Shown piece after piece: positions 43,226-51,279 of a stretch of DNA of 64,000 nt. This DNA is from Flaviflagellibacter rhizophilus (GTDB taxonomy: Bacteria; Pseudomonadota; Alphaproteobacteria; Rhizobiales; Methylopilaceae): the NCBI RefSeq assembly GCF_033898525.1, contig NZ_JAXAFJ010000001.1, positions 310,001 through 374,000 of the forward strand, given 5' to 3'. Made by a program: the position numbers and the translations under genes. Position 1 is the stretch's first letter; each line of letters starts with the position of its first letter. The notes below the pieces were generated by a model that was given only the letters and a program-made list of their open reading frames with translations, was not told where the DNA came from and did not search any database.

Positions 43226-44364
43226 GCCATCCCCGCCGCTGCCGTTCCGTAAAGGTCTGCCATCGTCTCTTCGGCGATGCCGAACGCCGTCGAGGCACCG
43301 CAGCCGCTCGTGACCACGACAATGCGAACGGCATCCGAGGGCCTGTCCGTCAGGCGCCAGCGATCGGGTGCCGATGCGTAGGTGCCGGTCCATCGCTCCG
43401 TCACCACCCGGCCCGGCAGGTCCAGCACGCGGTCGAATTCATCGAGGATCAGCGCGTCCACGTCCTCAGCCGCGAAGGGGTCCGGCGTCGCCGCGTAATG
43501 ATGGCTGTCGCCCACGACGAGCGAGCCATCGGCCGACTGCGTGACGATGAGGTGCACGCCATTGGCGCGGTGCGCCGGCTGGTCCTGATCGAGCCGTTGC
43601 TTCAGGTCGGACGCTTCCGGCAGGTCGGCGTAGCCAAGATAGCGCGCCAGCCCAAGATCCGACATCACCGCAGTTCCGAACCGGGCTGGAGACGCCGGCA
43701 TGACCCGCATCATCTGGAGCTTGCAGCGCGTGACGCCGTAGCGAGCCAGCCGCTCCGGGAACAGGGACACGAAGTCGTCTCCGGGGCACACCACCGCCGC
43801 CTCGGCCTGCACCACGCCCTCGGCGGTCTCGATTGCCGGCGGCGAGACGACGCGCACCGCACGGCTGCGGATGAACGTGACGCCCCAGCGCTCCGCCAGA
43901 TAGGCGGCCAGCAGCGGAATTGCGGTGCGACTTTCCACGCGAATTTCATGAGGGCTGTAGAGCGCGAGCACGGCCGCATCGGCGCGCAGGGACGGTACAT
44001 GCGCCTGCGCGGCTTCGGCTGTGAGGCGGATGCACCCCTCCCCCATTTCCGTCTTGAGGAAGGCTTCGATGACGGCCTCGGATTCCGGATGGCGAGCGGC
44101 GAGGACGAGGCCACGCTGCAGCAAGGCTATTCCGGCGGCCTCGGCCACCTCCGCCCAGATGTCACGGGAGCGGCGTGCCATCGTCCAGCAATCGCCCGCG
44201 CCCTGACCCGTGACGGTCACGAAGCCGAAATTGCGAACCGAGGCGCCGTTGGCCTGCGCATCGCGGTCGATGACGACGACGCGCTTTCCGCGCGTCGCGG
44301 CCGCGAGTGCGTGCCCCAGCCCCACGATGCCGGCTCCGACCACCGCAAGATCATAGCCGGTCAT
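43222..44364 (-). CDS. FAD-dependent amine oxidoreductase of phosphonate clusters (TIGR03364-like)
   Basis: DAO-type flavoenzyme of 380 residues with the dinucleotide motif GAGIVG (10-15) and the segments RNFGFVTVTGQ, LLQRGLVLAARH, SPHEIRVESRTAIPLLAAYLA and a C-terminal VTSGCGASTAFGIAEE. Proteins of this type recur beside phnX and phnW and are thought to oxidise aminoethylphosphonate derivatives. Here, directly coupled to phnX and without phnW, it could form phosphonoacetaldehyde by oxidising AEP or its N-methyl form. The start is three bases after the SDR stop. Confidence 0.8.
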   Translation of the reverse strand: MTGYDLAVVGAGIVGLGHALAAATRGKRVVVIDRDAQANGASVRNFGFVTVTGQGAGDCWTMARRSRDIWAEVAEAAGIALLQRGLVLAARHPESEAVIEAFLKTEMGEGCIRLTAEAAQAHVPSLRADAAVLALYSPHEIRVESRTAIPLLAAYLAERWGVTFIRSRAVRVVSPPAIETAEGVVQAEAAVVCPGDDFVSLFPERLARYGVTRCKLQMMRVMPASPARFGTAVMSDLGLARYLGYADLPEASDLKQRLDQDQPAHRANGVHLIVTQSADGSLVVGDSHHYAATPDPFAAEDVDALILDEFDRVLDLPGRVVTERWTGTYASAPDRWRLTDRPSDAVRIVVVTSGCGASTAFGIAEETMADLYGTAAAGMA

Positions 44365-44367
44365 CGA

Positions 44368-45117
44368 TCAGTCCTCGCGATGAACGCGCATGCCGGCCCA
44401 TGACTGGCTGACCGGCATGATCTCGAGCGAGTTGATGTTGACGTGCGGCGGCTGCGTCGCCACCCAGAAGATGGTGTCCGCGATGTCCTCGGGCTTGAGA
44501 GCGTGCGCACCCTTGTAGAGCGCGTCGTAGGCGGCCTTGTCCCCGCCGGTGCGGACGAGGGTGAATTCGCTTTCGCACAGGCCGGGCTCGATGGAGGTGA
44601 CGCGGACCCCCTTGCCATGCAGATCCGTGCGTAGGCCCAGCGAGAACTGCTTCACGAACGCCTTGGTGCCCGCATAGACGTTGCCGCCCGGATAGGGCCA
44701 GGTCGAGGCGATGGAGGCCAAGTTCACGATCATCCCGCGGCGCTCGATCAGCATCGGCAGCAAGCGATGCGTGATGGTGACAAGCCCCGTGACATTGGTC
44801 GCGATCATGGTCGACCAATCATCCAGCGCGACGTCCGGGGCCGGCTTGGTGCCGAGCGCCAGGCCGGCATTGTTGACCAGCACGTCGATCGCCCGGAATT
44901 CATCGGGAAGGGCTCCGATCGCGGCATCGATGGCAGCGGGATCGGTGATGTCGAAGGCTGCTGCGTGGAAAAGCTCGCCAAGCTCCTCCTTCAGATGCTG
45001 CAGACGCTCCGCACGGCGCCCGGTTCCGATGACGCGCCAGCCATCCCGGACGAAGCGCCGGGCCATGGCTTCGCCGAAGCCGGAGGTGGTGCCGGTGATC
45101 ATGATAGTGCCGGTCAT
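44368..45117 (-). CDS. NADP-dependent short-chain dehydrogenase (YdfG/3-hydroxy acid dehydrogenase type)
   Basis: Classical SDR of 249 residues: cofactor motif TGTTSGFG near the N-terminus, IDVLVNNAGLALG and catalytic Ser...Tyr-x-x-x-Lys in NLASIAS...YAGTKAF. The C-terminal HVNINSLEIMPVSQSWAG is characteristic of the YdfG group, which oxidises L-allo-threonine and reduces malonate semialdehyde. In this cluster it may reduce an aldehyde released by the flavoenzyme or by the aminotransferase at 46034. I chose ATG 45117. Confidence 0.85.
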   Translation of the reverse strand: MTGTIMITGTTSGFGEAMARRFVRDGWRVIGTGRRAERLQHLKEELGELFHAAAFDITDPAAIDAAIGALPDEFRAIDVLVNNAGLALGTKPAPDVALDDWSTMIATNVTGLVTITHRLLPMLIERRGMIVNLASIASTWPYPGGNVYAGTKAFVKQFSLGLRTDLHGKGVRVTSIEPGLCESEFTLVRTGGDKAAYDALYKGAHALKPEDIADTIFWVATQPPHVNINSLEIMPVSQSWAGMRVHRED

Positions 45118-45128
45118 GGAAGCTTCCG

Positions 45129-45860
45129 TCACGCGTAGAAGAGGGTGTGGGTGAGGCTCACTCCCGCGACGAGAATGAGAAGGAGGGCAACGCCTCGCCG
45201 CCAAAGGTCCGCCGGGGCGCGGTGGAACACAAGCCCGCCCGCTAAAATACCTGCAGCCATAAGGGGCGTCAGTATCAGGCCCGTGACGGCGGCATCCATC
45301 GGAAACACGCCGAGCACGACACGCAGGCCGAGCGAAAGTCCGTCGGTGAGGCCGAACACCAATGTCAGCAGCCCGCGCGTCTCCTTCGGCGTGCGCCCGG
45401 CGGCCATCAGCCACGCAAGCAGCAGCGGGCCACCGATGGCGAAGGCGCCGATCAGCGCACCGACCACGAAGCCGATTGCGGCCCCGACAGCTGGGTGGCC
45501 CAGCACCGGGGCACGCACGCGGCAGATGACGGCGAGCGCCGAGACGAGGACTGCGATGTCCAGGCCGAGCCGGGCGGCATCCTGCGGCAGGTTCTTGATC
45601 AGCAGCACGCCCGTGACGGCGCCGATGACGCCCGGCACGCCCACCACCCATGCGTCGCCCCGGCGCACCTCGGCCAGCGCGCCCGAGCGCACCAGAACCG
45701 CGGTGGCCACCAGATCGAGCATCAGCACCAGCGAGGTCGCGAACACGGGCGGCCAGACAAAGGCCAAAAGCGGCGCGGCGACGAGGGCGAAGCCAAAGCC
45801 GGCGGCGCCCCGCACGAGCGCCGCTCCGGCCACGATCAACGATGCAAGGGCAAGTTCCAA
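45129..45860 (-). CDS. TauE/SafE-family (DUF81) membrane exporter
   Basis: Membrane protein of 243 residues with about eight hydrophobic segments and two copies of the family's Gly-rich repeat (AAGFGFALVAAPLLAFVWP and GALIGAFAIGGPLLLAWLM). Relatives export sulfite or sulfoacetate; the substrate here is unknown. The start is a TTG at 45860 with GGAGCG seven bases upstream. It leads the five-gene minus-strand phosphonate operon. Confidence 0.82.
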   Translation of the reverse strand: MELALASLIVAGAALVRGAAGFGFALVAAPLLAFVWPPVFATSLVLMLDLVATAVLVRSGALAEVRRGDAWVVGVPGVIGAVTGVLLIKNLPQDAARLGLDIAVLVSALAVICRVRAPVLGHPAVGAAIGFVVGALIGAFAIGGPLLLAWLMAAGRTPKETRGLLTLVFGLTDGLSLGLRVVLGVFPMDAAVTGLILTPLMAAGILAGGLVFHRAPADLWRRGVALLLILVAGVSLTHTLFYA

Positions 45861-45931
45861 GGGGCGCTCCGCTTCCGGGTCGCTCTTCGCAACGACCTGC
45901 CCTTCGCGCCAGTGCCAGAACGCTATTTCGG

Positions 45932-45981
45932 TGGAGCCACGGCGGGGGATTGGCCCCTTCGATTGTACGCGCTGGCTCTAA
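45932..45981. promoter_or_regulatory. candidate MocR binding sites upstream of the aminotransferase
   Basis: TGGAGCCA (45932-45939, reverse orientation) and TGGCTCTAA (45973-45981) lie in the divergent gap between the tauE-like gene and the aminotransferase. The same TGGCTCTAA and a TGGCTCCA occur at 48843-48873 beside the MocR regulator gene, and the eight bases GCTGGCTC are identical in both regions. Confidence 0.5.
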
Positions 45982-46033
45982 CCTCCGCGGGCCGGGAGGT
46001 CCTAGCGATCCTTGACAGTCCCCGGAGGCCGGC

Positions 46034-47344
46034 TTGAACGCGATCAACATGGAGCATCATTGGCTCCCCTTCACGAACAACCGCATGTTCCGCGAGGAAC
46101 CCCAGATCTTTGCCCGTGCAGAAGGCGTCCGCTACTGGACGCCGGAGGGCCAGGAAATAATGGACGCCGCCTCCGGCCTGTTCTGCTGCCCTGCCGGCCA
46201 TGCGCGGCGGGAGATCGCCGACGCCATCCACGCCCAGGTGATGGAGCTGGACTACACCACCCATTTCCAGCGCGCCGCCCCCAACTCGTTCCGGCTGGCG
46301 ACCCGGCTCGCAGAGCTGCTGCCCGCCGGGTTGAACCGCATCTTCTTCGGCTCGTCGGGCTCGGAGGCGGTCGACAGCGCCATGAAGATCTGCCTGGCCT
46401 ATCACCGGGCAAGGGGCCAGGGGCAGCGCACGCGGTTCGTCTCCCGCAACTGGGCCTATCATGGGGTCAATCTCGGCGGCACCTCGCTGGCCGGCATGGT
46501 CAACAACCGGCGCGACTTCTCCGGGGCGACCAGCGATGTCGTCCACATGCGCCACACCTGGAGCGATGAGCAGCGCTTTTCCCTCGGCCAGCCGGAAACC
46601 GGCGCGGATCTGGCCGACGATCTGGAGGAGATCTGCAAAACCTATGGCGCTGAGACCATCGCCGGCGTGTTCGTCGAGCCGATCGCGGGCTCGGTCGGCG
46701 TCATCTTGCCGCCGCAGGGCTATTTGCAGAGGCTGCGCGCCATCGCAGACAAATACGGCCTGCTCCTGATCTTCGACGAGGTCATCACAGGCTTCGGGCG
46801 CACGGGCTCGGCCTTTGCGGCTCAGGAATTCGGCGTCACGCCCGATCTGATGACCATGGCCAAGGCGCTCACCAACGGCACCGTGCCGATGAGCGCGGTC
46901 GCGGTGCGCACGGACATCCAGCAGACGGTGATCGACGCGGCGGAGGGCGACCGGCCGGAACTGTTCCACGGCTACACCTATTCCGCCCATCCCGTGGCCT
47001 GCGCCGCGGCGCTCGCGTCCCTCGACATCTACCGCGACCATGGCCTGTTCGAACGGGCCAAGGCGCTGTCCCCGGTGTTCCTCGACGCTCTGCATTCCCT
47101 GCGCAACCTGCCCCACGTCTTCGACATACGCGGCTACGGCATGATGGGCGCCGTGCAACTGACGCCGGGCGCCAAGCCGGGGATGAAGGGATCGCTGGTG
47201 CAGCGCCTGCTGTTCCGGGAAGGCCTGCACCTCAAGGCCACCGGCGATGCGCTGATCATCGCGCCGGCCTTCGTCACAGGAGAGGACGATCTTGCCCGCA
47301 TGATCGAGATCCTGCGCCGGGTGCTGGGACGCGCGGACCTGTAG
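46034..47344 (+). CDS. omega-amino acid--pyruvate aminotransferase (class III)
   Basis: PLP-dependent class III transaminase, 436 residues, close in pattern to beta-alanine:pyruvate transaminases (HWLPFTNNRMF, NRIFFGSSGSEAVDSAMK, LLLIFDEVITGFGRTGSAF, HGYTYSAHPVACAAALA). PLP lysine is K277 (MTMAKALTNG). TTG 46034 is taken as the start because GGAGG lies five bases upstream; ATG 46049 has none at a useful distance. The donor could be beta-alanine, an aminoalkylphosphonate or a polyamine-derived amine. It is convergent with the MocR regulator gene. Confidence 0.87.
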   Translation: MNAINMEHHWLPFTNNRMFREEPQIFARAEGVRYWTPEGQEIMDAASGLFCCPAGHARREIADAIHAQVMELDYTTHFQRAAPNSFRLATRLAELLPAGLNRIFFGSSGSEAVDSAMKICLAYHRARGQGQRTRFVSRNWAYHGVNLGGTSLAGMVNNRRDFSGATSDVVHMRHTWSDEQRFSLGQPETGADLADDLEEICKTYGAETIAGVFVEPIAGSVGVILPPQGYLQRLRAIADKYGLLLIFDEVITGFGRTGSAFAAQEFGVTPDLMTMAKALTNGTVPMSAVAVRTDIQQTVIDAAEGDRPELFHGYTYSAHPVACAAALASLDIYRDHGLFERAKALSPVFLDALHSLRNLPHVFDIRGYGMMGAVQLTPGAKPGMKGSLVQRLLFREGLHLKATGDALIIAPAFVTGEDDLARMIEILRRVLGRADL

Positions 47345-47347
47345 CCG

Positions 47348-48835
47348 TCAGGCCTGATGGCGGACGGCGGACAGCGCATCCGCCAGCAGTTCGATGCCTC
47401 GGGGAATGCGGTCAACCGCTATGGCCGCGAAGCCAAGGCGGATGTGGTTGCGCGCCGCGGGATTGAGGAAATGCACACCGCCCGGCTCCACCACCACGCC
47501 GCGCGCGAGGGCTTCCGCCTGAAGAGCGGTCTCGTCCACACCTTCGGGAAGTCGGAGCCAGACCGCCGAGCCGCCCGTGGTCATGGTCGGTGAGCAATCG
47601 GGCAGCACGCGCTCGATCTCGCGCAGGATGGTCTTCCACTTGCGGGAGAGGAGGTCGCGCTGGCGGCGGATATGGGCGTCGAAATGGCCGTCCGCCAGGA
47701 AGATCGCCATTGCGCGCTGATCGAGCGCCGAGGGGTGCCGGTACATCAGCCGCCGCGATGCCCGCAATTCGCGCACGATCTCCGGCGGCGCCACAACGAA
47801 GCCGAGCCGCAGGCCGGGAAAGACCGGCTTGGACAGGCTGCCTATGTGCAGGACGCGTCCCGCTTCGTCGAAGCTCTTGAGCGCGGGGTGGCCGGCGCCG
47901 ACGAAGTTCAGCTCGTGCTCGTAATCGTCCTCGACGATCAGGAAGTCATGGCGCTGGGCGGCTTCCAGCAGAGCGAGCCGGCGCTGCATGCTCATGGTCA
48001 CGCTGGTGGGCGACTGGTGGCTTGGCGTCACATAAACCAGCGCGCAGCCTTCCAGCGCGTCGCCGACCCGGATCCCATTGGTGTCGACGTATTGCACGCG
48101 CAGCTCGGCGCCGCGAGCACCGAAGATGTTGCGCGCGTCGACATAGCCCGGCTCCTCGATGCCGACACGCGTTCCCTTCCCGCACAACAGGGTGGCGATG
48201 AGGAACAGCGCGTTCTGTGCGCCGATGGTGATGAGGATTTCGTCCGGCCGGGCCCGGAAGCCGCGCTTCGGAAGCATGCGGCGAATGATCTGGTCCACCA
48301 GCATCGCATCGTCGATATCGACCAGATCGCCCATCCAGGCCTGAGCATGGCGCACCGAGCCGGCCTGCCGCACGCAGTCCCGCCAGCGGCTGACGGAGGT
48401 CGGGTCCGGGGAGACCTGCCCGTAGACGAAGGGGAACGGATGGTCCCGCCAGTTCTCCGGCTTCACGATGTTGAGCTGGCGCGACGGCACCTCGACGAAA
48501 CGCCCGGCATAATCCACCGCGCCGGAGGCTTTCGGCAGCACCCGTGCCGAGCGTGCATCCACGCGGATGTTCAGCTGCTCGCGGATATAGCGCTCATTGA
48601 TGAAGTAGCCGCGCCGGTTCACCGGCGTCAGGTAGCCGTCCTCCGCCAGCCGCTCGTAGACGAGGCTCACCGTGTTGCGGGAGACGCCGAGCCGCGCCGC
48701 GAAGCCGCGCGTGGCCGGCAGCGGCTCGTAGCTGGAGATGGCGCCCGCGAGGATAGCCTCGACCAGCCGTTCCTGGATCTGCTGCTGCAGGGCCCGGCCA
48801 TGGTCCAGCGGTGGGTTGAAGAATGGTTCCAGCAT
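47348..48835 (-). CDS. MocR-family regulator (GntR winged helix fused to aminotransferase domain)
   Basis: PLP-binding transcription factor of the MocR/GabR/TauR type, 495 residues from ATG 48835. The winged helix (about residues 10-80: EAILAGAISSYEPLPATRGFAARLG, VSRNTVSLVYERLAEDGYL) is followed by a class I aminotransferase domain with VEDDYEHELNFVG and PLP lysine in HIGSLSKPVFPGLRLGF. MocR proteins usually sense an amine, amino acid or PLP itself. ATG 48895 is an upstream alternative, but it would place the candidate operator repeats inside the coding sequence. Confidence 0.9.
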   Translation of the reverse strand: MLEPFFNPPLDHGRALQQQIQERLVEAILAGAISSYEPLPATRGFAARLGVSRNTVSLVYERLAEDGYLTPVNRRGYFINERYIREQLNIRVDARSARVLPKASGAVDYAGRFVEVPSRQLNIVKPENWRDHPFPFVYGQVSPDPTSVSRWRDCVRQAGSVRHAQAWMGDLVDIDDAMLVDQIIRRMLPKRGFRARPDEILITIGAQNALFLIATLLCGKGTRVGIEEPGYVDARNIFGARGAELRVQYVDTNGIRVGDALEGCALVYVTPSHQSPTSVTMSMQRRLALLEAAQRHDFLIVEDDYEHELNFVGAGHPALKSFDEAGRVLHIGSLSKPVFPGLRLGFVVAPPEIVRELRASRRLMYRHPSALDQRAMAIFLADGHFDAHIRRQRDLLSRKWKTILREIERVLPDCSPTMTTGGSAVWLRLPEGVDETALQAEALARGVVVEPGGVHFLNPAARNHIRLGFAAIAVDRIPRGIELLADALSAVRHQA

Positions 48836-48842
48836 GGGATGC

Positions 48843-48873
48843 TGGCTCCATAGAATCCGATCTGTGGCTCTAA
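48843..48873. promoter_or_regulatory. candidate MocR operator direct repeats
   Basis: TGGCTCCA (48843-48850) and TGGCTCTAA (48865-48873) are directly repeated 22 bp apart, each followed by AATCC. They lie immediately upstream of the MocR start and 100 bp before the divergent transporter operon. Direct repeats about two helical turns apart are the usual MocR target layout. Confidence 0.55.
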
Positions 48874-48975
48874 ATCCAGTGCCTTGCGGGGCCATAGCAT
48901 TTTGCCTGCGTCACACGCGTGATCGTCCCGCAGGGTTGCGGTGGCAGTGCCGGAGCAGCGGCAGAGGAGACAGAG

Positions 48976-50115
48976 ATGTCCAGGTCCCCATTCAACACGT
49001 CAGTTGACCGGCGCAGTTTCCTCAAGGGATCGGCTGCAGCAGCGGCGGCAGTCGCCATGCCGGCGATCATCAGCCCCTCGGCGCTCGCTTCCTCAGGCGA
49101 GATCAACATCCTGATGTGGTCCGACTATCTTCCGGAGAGCTTCACCAAGAGCTTTACCGAGAAGACCGGCATCAAGGTGAACTTCACCGGGATCGGCGAC
49201 AACGACGAGATCCTGAACAAGATGAAGGCCACCAGCGGCCAGGGCTTCGACATCGTCACCCCGACGGTGAACCGCAATCCGCTTTGGGAGAAGCTCGGCC
49301 TGCTGCAGCCGTTCGACATGTCCAAGGTGCCGCTCGACAAGGTCAACCCGGCCATGGCGCTGGGCGACAAGCACTGGAACTTCGACGGCAAGGGCACGGC
49401 CTGGCTCCCGCACATCTGGGGCACGGAAGGTGTGTCGTGGCGCACCGACAAGTTCACGCCCGCGGGCGAGTTCCCCAGCTATTACGACGTGTGGGACGAG
49501 GCCAATGCCGGCAAGACCATGGGCCGGGCCCATTCCTCCATGCTGGGCCTCGGCCTCGGCATGGAGCGGCGCGGCGAGCTGGCGCCCGGCACGATGTGGT
49601 CGGCCTATGAGAGCCCGGAAAAGATGAAGCCGGTCTGGACCAAGCTGACCGAAGCCGCCATCGCCAAGAAGAAGATACTGAAGCTGGTCTGGAAGGACGC
49701 CGACACCCAGAAGAACGGCCTCCTGAACGAGGGCGTGATCGTGGCCCAGACCTGGGACGGCCCGCCCATCGCCCTGAAGACCGCTGGCGAGCCGGTGATG
49801 TACCGTGCGCCCGTGGAGGGTGCGATGGCCTGGATCGACGGCCTGTCCATGCCGATCGGCGCCAAGAACATCGACCAGATCTACGCCTTCATTCAGGCCT
49901 GCTACGATCCGGAACTGGCCGGCACGGCCATCAAGACCCATGGCTACAATTCGCCGGTCATCGGCGCCGACAAGTTCGGCGGCGAGGTCTATGCCAAGAA
50001 CTTCGCCGACGCTTATCCCGGCGATGCGCTGTCGAAGCTGAACCCGTGGCCCGCCGAGGCCACCTGGTACAGCGAGGCCCGCACCGAGTTCGTCAACAAG
50101 TTCATGAGCGCCTGA
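48976..50115 (+). CDS. spermidine/putrescine-type ABC transporter substrate-binding protein (PotD/PotF-like)
   Basis: Periplasmic binding protein, 379 residues with a twin-arginine signal (VDRRSFLKGSAAAAAAVAM). PotD-like marks are INILMWSDYLPESF, GIGDNDEILNKMKA and IWGTEGVSWRTDKF. A GAGGAGA site precedes ATG 48976. The ligand is likely a small cationic or zwitterionic amine; the MocR regulator, aminotransferase and phosphonate genes nearby allow polyamine, omega-amino acid or aminophosphonate. Confidence 0.88.
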   Translation: MSRSPFNTSVDRRSFLKGSAAAAAAVAMPAIISPSALASSGEINILMWSDYLPESFTKSFTEKTGIKVNFTGIGDNDEILNKMKATSGQGFDIVTPTVNRNPLWEKLGLLQPFDMSKVPLDKVNPAMALGDKHWNFDGKGTAWLPHIWGTEGVSWRTDKFTPAGEFPSYYDVWDEANAGKTMGRAHSSMLGLGLGMERRGELAPGTMWSAYESPEKMKPVWTKLTEAAIAKKKILKLVWKDADTQKNGLLNEGVIVAQTWDGPPIALKTAGEPVMYRAPVEGAMAWIDGLSMPIGAKNIDQIYAFIQACYDPELAGTAIKTHGYNSPVIGADKFGGEVYAKNFADAYPGDALSKLNPWPAEATWYSEARTEFVNKFMSA

Positions 50116-50130
50116 CGCGGCACGTCACGA

Positions 50131-50162
50131 AAGCGCGCCGCGGCGGTGTCGCGGCGCGTTTC
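50131..50162. repeat. stem-loop between PotD-like gene and ATPase gene
   Basis: CGCGCCGCG (50134-50142) and CGCGGCGCG (50150-50158) form a 9-bp stem, extended by G-T and A-T pairs and followed by TTTCTT. This resembles an intrinsic terminator, yet it lies inside the operon, so partial read-through giving excess binding protein is likely. Confidence 0.6.
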
Positions 50163-50192
50163 TTGCCTTGCCCGCAGCAGACCAGGGTGCTC

Positions 50193-51278
50193 ATGAAAAC
50201 GCGCGACGTATCGCTGGACCACGTGACGATCCGCTTCGGCGCGCACACCGCCGTCGACAACGCGCTCCTCACCATAACGGGTGGCGAGTTCTTTTCCTTC
50301 CTCGGGCCGTCGGGCTGCGGCAAGACCACGCTTCTGCGCTGCATCTCCGGCTTCCTGGAGCCCACCGAGGGACGGGTGCTCATCGGCGGGCAGGATATGC
50401 GCCGCGTCGGCCCGAACAAGAGGCCGACGGCGCTGATCTTCCAGAACCTGGCGCTGTTCCCGCTGATGTCGGTGGCCGACAACATCGCCTTCCCGCTCGA
50501 GGTGAAGGGCATCGGGCGCAAGGACCGCCGGCGCCGCGCCGACGAATTGCTGGACCTCATCGCCCTGCCCGGCATGGGCGACAAGAAGGTCCACGAGCTT
50601 TCGGGGGGCCAGCGCCAGCGCGTCGCCATTGCCCGCGCGCTGGCCGCCGAACCGGACATCCTGCTGCTCGACGAGCCCTTGTCGGCGCTGGACCTCAAGC
50701 TCCGCCAGCACATGCGCACCGAACTGCGCGCCATCCAGAAGCGCGTGGGCCTCACCTTCATCTACATCACGCACGACCAGGGCGAGGCGCTGACCATGTC
50801 TGATCGGGTGGCCGTGATGAGCGCCGGCGTCATCCAGCAGGTCGATGCGCCGGAGGCCATATACAACCGCCCCAAGACGGCCTTCGTCGCCTCTTTCGTG
50901 GGCGAGACGAACGCCGTTTCCGGCACCGTGCTCTCCCAGGACGGGGCGGATGTGGTGCTGGACACCCCGCTCGGCCCCATCCCGGGCAAGGCGGTCGGCG
51001 GCAGGCATTACCGGCATGGCCAGGCCTGCACGCTCTACCTGCGCCCGGAGCAGATCGCGCTTGGGGAGGAGCACGCCGGCGGCATGTTCGCGGCCCGGGT
51101 CGTCAAAGAAGAATTCGAAGGCCCGGTGCGGACGCTGTTCCTGGAGGCAGCCGGCAGTGCGCTGCGGCTGTCGAGGGTGAACACCGGGCTGGATGCGCCC
51201 ATGCCCGGAGGCGCCGATGTCCGCCTCAGCTACAATCCCGAGCAGGCCTGGGTCCTGCCCATCGAAGGCACGGCCTGA
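50193..51278 (+). CDS. spermidine/putrescine-type ABC transporter ATPase (PotA/PotG-like)
   Basis: ATPase of 361 residues with an N-terminal nucleotide-binding domain (Walker A GPSGCGKTT, LSGGQRQRVAIARAL, LLLDEPLSALDLKLR, switch His YITHDQGEA) and a C-terminal TOBE/OB regulatory domain (about residues 240-361). I chose ATG 50193. The MDRVAV-like region and the RPEQIAL segment fit PotA. The permease start follows the stop by one base. Confidence 0.92.
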   Translation: MKTRDVSLDHVTIRFGAHTAVDNALLTITGGEFFSFLGPSGCGKTTLLRCISGFLEPTEGRVLIGGQDMRRVGPNKRPTALIFQNLALFPLMSVADNIAFPLEVKGIGRKDRRRRADELLDLIALPGMGDKKVHELSGGQRQRVAIARALAAEPDILLLDEPLSALDLKLRQHMRTELRAIQKRVGLTFIYITHDQGEALTMSDRVAVMSAGVIQQVDAPEAIYNRPKTAFVASFVGETNAVSGTVLSQDGADVVLDTPLGPIPGKAVGGRHYRHGQACTLYLRPEQIALGEEHAGGMFAARVVKEEFEGPVRTLFLEAAGSALRLSRVNTGLDAPMPGGADVRLSYNPEQAWVLPIEGTA

Positions 51279-51279
51279 C

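Noticed and set aside
48836..48895. Upstream ATG (48895) as the MocR start
   Set aside because: It would add 20 residues not typical of the family and bury the TGGCTC repeats in coding sequence; ATG 48835 starts right before the winged helix.
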